Positions 59,377-64,000 of a stretch of DNA of 64,000 bases are shown here, one piece after another. This DNA comes from Capsaspora owczarzaki ATCC 30864 (taxonomy: Eukaryota > Opisthokonta > Filasterea). Position 1 is the stretch's first letter; each line of letters begins with the position of its first letter. The translations under genes were made by a program, and so were the position numbers. The stretch is from positions 252,510-316,509 of the forward strand of contig NW_011887304.1 of NCBI RefSeq assembly GCF_000151315.2. Reading direction: 5' to 3'. Under the pieces are notes generated by a model. That model saw only the letters and a list, made by a program, of their open reading frames with translations. It was not told the origin of the DNA and ran no database searches.

Positions 59377-59943
59377 TTTGCACAAAGATGAAGACTGATT
59401 TGGGACCTGTCAAATCTCAGATCATGATTGCATTGACTGATCGAGAAGTAGCTTTAAGGTCAAGAGTGTTGCTTGATGTGGACTTCCAACAAAGAGTGGT
59501 CGAACAGTGCTGGTTGAGACCAAAACTGCACAAACACTCGAAACTAACTTTGCTGAGCTGCTCTGCTTTTGCTCTTTTCTTGTTTGATATTGAGACGAAA
59601 ATCACAACAAAACCAAAAAAGACAAAAAGACAAAAAAACAAGAAAAAAAAACAAAAAAAAGGGGGGAAGAGACAAATAACAACAAACAAACAAACAACGA
59701 CAAAGACATGCGGATTTGGTAGGTTTTTAAGACTGTGGGAAGAGCTGGTTTGACAAACCACTCAAAAAAAAAGACGATAGTGAGAATACAACGACGAAAG
59801 CAAAGGCAAGGCAAGGCAAGGGAAGTAACAAGGCATCACAAGCACATGGGCGCGAGGGGCGGGAGGGGCATTTTTCAAGCAATAGTTGAGTGGCAGTGCG
59901 CAACGAAACAGGTTGATTGGTTGGCAAAACAGACCAACTGCGC
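59377..59943. other. Intergenic region, POLE upstream and LARP1 3' UTR
   Basis: This A-rich stretch, with runs near 59590-59700, lies between the POLE start and the LARP1 stop. It must hold the POLE promoter. No gene or RNA gene is visible. Confidence 0.55.
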
Positions 59944-62900
59944 TTATTTTGGTCGGAAATCGTCGAGCGTCTTGTAGTTGGAAAGAATGCTCTGCAGCTT
60001 GGCGTCGAGCTTAAGCGGGCGAGAGTCCTTGCGGTACTTGAGCAACGCCCAGAACTTTTCAATACCGTATTGGTAGCCTGCGAGCGAGCCAAAAGTTGCA
60101 AGGAAAAAAAAAGGTGAGCACAACCTGCGACGCATACATACCGTGACCACAAAACCACTCCAGAAACAAATCATACCAAGCTCCATGTCCAACAGAGTAT
60201 CCGCCTGGAAGAGATCGAAAACCTCGGGACGGAATCGCTTCTCAAGACCGTAGCTGTAGAAGCGGAAGAGGCACTCAAAGCCGTAGCGGAAGCCTTCACG
60301 GGCATCCTCGATGGCAAGGCCACGGAACTGGTCAAACATCCTGCGGTTGAAGTTGTCACGCAGGAAGAAGGACCAGAAACGGAACAGGGTGTTCATTTCC
60401 ATGGATTGGCCAACACCAAGGCGCTTGCGATCTGGAGAACAGCAATAAAAAACAAACCCAAACAAAAGACAAAGAAAAAAAAAAAAGTGAGCTTCAATCA
60501 GAACAAACAAATAAAACTCATCTCTGCACTCGACCGAGAGTCAAACTCACCCTTCAGGCAGGCCTGCTCGTACTTGTGGTACTTGTGCTGAACAAAGCCA
60601 CCTTGCTTGAGCATGTCGTGCGTGGGGTGCGAGAACTTGGGAATCGAAGTGCCAAGGGCGTCCACGCTCGACGAGAAGCTCTCGGTGCGCTGACGGGACG
60701 AGGGAATGTCCGTGGGAGCGGATTGGGCGGGAGCCGCAGCAGCCGAAGAAGTCGAAGCGGCGGCGGCGGCGGCGGCAGAAGAGGAGGCGGCAGCCTGGGG
60801 TTGGGCAACCTGTTGGGGCTGCGATGCCTGCGGCTGCTGCTGCTGCTGCTGCTCGGCTTGGAGCCGTTGCTGAAGCGGGGAGCTGTCCAGCGGGCTGGCA
60901 GTCGGGGTAGTCTCCTGCGGGTGGAAAGGACGCGGCGACATGAGCCAGCCGACGTTGGATTCGATCGGAGGCTGCTCGGAATACTTGGTCTTGGCCTTCT
61001 TCTTGCCAGCGACGTCGGGAGAGGCCAGCACGTTCTCCTCCTTGCCGGTGGGGGCGGGGTAGAAGCGGGGGGTGGTCTTGGCATCCTTGGGAGTCTTGGG
61101 AGTGCGCGGGGTCATGCGGCCGGGGGTCATGGGCGTCTGCGGGTTGGACGGGGGCGCGACAGCTGCGGCGGCAGCAGAGGCGGTGGCCTCCGCTTGAGCC
61201 TGCTCCTTGCGGAACGAAGCCTCGTCGACGACCGACACGCGCGACAGGTGGGCCTCAATGTCCTGCTTGCGGTTTTCGTACGAGTTTTCGTCGTGCTGGT
61301 TGAGCATGTCTTGCTCATAGTAGTACAGACCCTCGTTGATGCGATCAGCCATCTCGGACGACAGAGCGCTCTTGGAGGTGAAGCTGGCCGTTCGGTCACG
61401 CTTGGTCACCACGTTGCGGTTTTTGCGCGGGGGAGGCGTCTGGGTGACGATGAGCAGCTTGGCAACGTCTTCGTCGTCCCACTCGCCGTCCGACTCTTCG
61501 TCGTCGTCATCGCTCAAGTCGTTCTTGCTGGACGAGCCGGCGCCGGCGCCCTGGCTGGAAAGATCTTCGTCAAACTGAAAGTCGAGCTCCTCGACATCCT
61601 CGTCGCCAGCGGCAGGCTTCTTGGCGCCAGACCGTGCGGAAGCCTCGGGCTTGCCAGAGTCGTCAATCGGATCCTTGAACTGAATGGACTGCGAAATGCT
61701 GCCAAGCGACTGGCGCTTGGACTTTGGCGGGTGCTTAACAATGGTCCAGTCTTCAACGACCTCGTCGTCCGAGCCAGCGCTGGTGGCGGTGGCAGTGGCG
61801 GTGGCGGTGGCGGGAGCAGCAGCGGCGGCGGCGGCGGCGGGAGCAGTCGCGGCCAGGGTCGCCTTGGGCACAAAGGCCGAAAAGTCGCCGCGCTTGCGGA
61901 AACTCAAGCCGTCGGCCGAAAGCTCGACGGGAACAGAGTTGCTCATGGCCGACTTGATAAACTCAATGTCCTGCGAGTGAATGCGGACGCGGTTGAAAGT
62001 GGCAATCACCGAGACAAGAATCCAGCCCTGCGCATCCATCTTGGAGAGGAGGAATTTGTCGCGAAGCAGGTTCTCCACGCTAAAGTAGTACTCAATCTGG
62101 CGGCGAACGAGGTCGCGGCGAGTCTGATCGTCCATTTGCACGGGGGCGTAAACAACGGGCTGGAAATACGAGGGCGGCGCAAAGGCAGGGGCGGAAGTGG
62201 CAGCGACGCTGGCAGCGTTGTTGGCGCCAGCGGCGGCCTGCGCGCCTGGCGCAGTGCCGAGCAGCGCTGGTTGCTGGTGGCTGTGAGGGTGCGCAGCCGA
62301 CCCGGCCGAGGACGCAGCGTTGGCGGCAGCAGCGTTGGCCGCCTGAGCAGCAGCAGCCTGGGCAGCGTGCTGGGCAGCGAGCGTTGCCGACATTTGCGGG
62401 TGGCGAGCGTTGCGCGACGAGTTGTTGCTGTTGTTGTTGTTGTTGTTGTTGCTGTGGGCATTGTTGTTTGAAGACACGCCACCGGCATTGCGGGCGCGGC
62501 TGTGGGACTGGTTGCCACCAGCGCCGGCGTGCGAGTTGTTGCGGGACTGCGAGTTGCCAGAACGCGGGGCCGACGAGCGAGCCTGCTGGTTGTGCGCCTT
62601 GCCGTCAGCGGTCGTGGCAGCGGAAGCAGCAGCAGCAGCAGCAGGGGTGGAGGCGGCAGCGCCAGAGGTAGCAGCACCTTCAGCAGCAGGGGTGGCAGCG
62701 GCGGACGAGGCAGAGGCACCAGAGCGGCCGTTGCCCGAAGAGGAGGGACCACGACGGTTGGTGTTGCTTGTGCCGCGCGAAGCACCGGACGAGCCAGAGC
62801 CAGAGCCGGAGCCAGACTTGGCGCCCGAGCGTTGTGTGTTGTTGGATTTGGAGGACGACGAGCTGGAGGCGTTCGACTCGCTCGCGTGGTGTTGTTGTTG

Positions 62901-63326
62901 CTGCTGCTGGCTGTAAGAAGGAGTGTCGATCGCCAGCGGAGTCCACTTGCTCTTGCCACCAGCAGGCTTTGGCACAGCGGCGGCAGAAGGAGCCGTTGCA
63001 CCGTTGCTGCTGCTGGAGGCTGCGGGAGCCGCGGGAGTCTCGGCAAGCGTGGGCCAGGCAGACGCGTCGCCGATGGGAGACTTGGTCTTGGTATCGGCAG
63101 CCTTGGCGCCCTCAGTGGGGTTGGTCGCGGGTGTGCCGGGACGCTTCCAGGGGTTGACGGCCGGGGCGGGCGCGATCGTTGCGCGAGCAGGGGCAGGAGC
63201 GGCGGCAGCGGCAACAGGAGCAGCAGCAGGAGCAGCAGCAGCAGCCGGTGTTGCCGAAACGACGGGGGCAGTCGCGTCGGTCGCAGGCGCCGGGGTGGCA
63301 GCGGCAGCGACAGGGACTTCCGTCAT
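59944..63326 (-). CDS. LARP1: La-related protein 1 (LARP1)
   Basis: Three in-phase exons (60551-63326, 60177-60431, 59944-60077) give 1054 residues. The La motif lies at about residue 400 ([55 protein letters not shown]). The C-terminus holds DM15 repeats ([73 protein letters not shown]). LARP1 binds the cap and 5' TOP motif through DM15 and controls translation of ribosomal protein mRNAs under TORC1; the La motif contacts poly(A). The first 380 residues are Ala, Ser, Asn and Gln runs, and the middle is acidic and Gln-rich. The start is the first ATG (63324-63326) that gives a protein-like N-terminus ([11 protein letters not shown]). The frame stays open a further 190 codons upstream, but that part is CT-derived and judged untranslated. 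Confidence 0.95.
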
Positions 63327-64000
63327 TGTTGTGTTGTGAAAAAAAGGGGGGGGGTTTTGCAACAAGCAAAAGAAACTAAAAGGCTCGAGTCTTGGACCAA
63401 AGTGCAGCGCCTTCTGAGGCTTAGTTTGTTGCTGTTTCCTCGCTTTTTTTGATCGTGTGTTGTTCTTGGCCTGTTGTTTGCAGCACGAAGGGACACAAAC
63501 ACAGTCAAAAAAACCACGGGTCGAAGCGTGTAGTTTCAGGTCCGCGGGATTTCGGCAAAGAAACTGTCGCCCTATGAAAAGAGAAAGTTTCCAGACAAAG
63601 AATCGTGCAATACAAACGATGAGGATTCGGAAGGGTGAGTTGAGTGCAAAAGAAAGGACCAGCTGATGATGATGAGGGACAAGACAAAATACGAGGAACG
63701 ATGACGCGTGGTTGCGACAACAAAGACGACGACAAGAAGACCAGGCTCCAGTTCGAAAACAAGCACAAGAGGAATATAGCGGAAGAAGAGTGAAAAAGAG
63801 TGGCAAGCGATGAATGGAAGGTCGGAGCGTGTGAGAAGAGGAGAGGGACGGAAGCAAAATGGACCAACCACAACAAAGCCAAGAATGAACCTGCAAAACA
63901 AAACAAGAAACAGAAGAGAAAGACTAGCTCGGATTGCAATGGCAATTGAAAGTGAAAAAGTGGTCTCAATGCTCAGTTGTAGACCAATGATCAATGCAGC
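63327..64000. other. LARP1 upstream region
   Basis: This region is A/G-rich on the plus strand (C/T-rich on the LARP1 strand) up to the window edge. A TTTTCATAG acceptor-like site lies near 63575 on the minus strand, so the LARP1 5' UTR may be spliced. No other gene is supported. Confidence 0.5.

Noticed and set aside
63327-63896. In-frame upstream extension of LARP1 of about 190 codons
   Set aside because: The extension is CT-rich, unlike any LARP1 N-terminus, and the ATG at 63326 begins a typical low-complexity LARP1 start.
1-64000. tRNA, rRNA, CRISPR arrays
   Set aside because: No cloverleaf-like segments with box A/B, no rRNA blocks and no regularly spaced short repeats were seen by eye; a covariance-model scan would be decisive.

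Overview
The window is eukaryotic nuclear DNA with intron-rich genes. Introns are mostly 50-160 bases with GT-AG ends, genes are closely packed on both strands, and coding sequence is GC-rich while UTRs and introns are T- or A-rich. Many proteins carry long Ala, Ser, Gln and Asp runs. The gene set is animal-like but not animal: an SH2-SH2 tyrosine phosphatase (SHP type), an SNX27-type sorting nexin without PDZ, AAGAB, LRRC57, MIOX, LARP1, exocyst Sec8, and an LRR receptor with a tyrosine-rich tail. I infer a unicellular relative of animals, most like a filasterean such as Capsaspora; this was not tested by any search.

Left part (1-14.8 kb): the 3' end of ATP synthase alpha; an LRR receptor whose repeats lie on eleven 72-base exons; then on the minus strand a MATE transporter, a DHH exopolyphosphatase (PPX1 type) and a PX-FERM sorting nexin; then the exon junction protein Y14 (RBM8A), divergent from the sorting nexin. 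Middle-left (15-23 kb): NAD-isocitrate dehydrogenase alpha, an Sfr1/Mei5-like recombination factor divergent from PEX11, and AAGAB divergent from the next gene.

Centre (23.3-35.3 kb): a self-sufficient P450 fused to a diflavin reductase (P450-BM3/CYP505 layout). Immediately after its stop codon lies a 280-370 bp sequence that recurs in direct orientation 3.7 kb downstream. Between the two copies sits a minus-strand gene for a large NTPase with SAMD9-like features. The second copy runs into the start of an unrecognised plus-strand gene. This is the most unusual part of the window. LRRC57 and MIOX follow tail to tail.

Right part (37-64 kb): secreted gamma-glutamyl hydrolase, the SHP-type phosphatase, a 25-exon Sec8, a mitochondrial-type rhodanese, the DNA polymerase epsilon catalytic subunit and LARP1. 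Most genes are unrelated housekeeping genes with no operon logic. Two places do suggest joint function: the tyrosine-rich LRR receptor with the SH2-SH2 phosphatase, and the repeat-flanked NTPase cassette.

In three genes a single base seems out of step (ATP synthase alpha edge, LRR receptor signal peptide, polymerase epsilon exon 1/2). Either the assembly has small indels or the gene structure is unusual there. Exon coordinates were worked out by hand from splice sites, reading phase and remembered family sequences.
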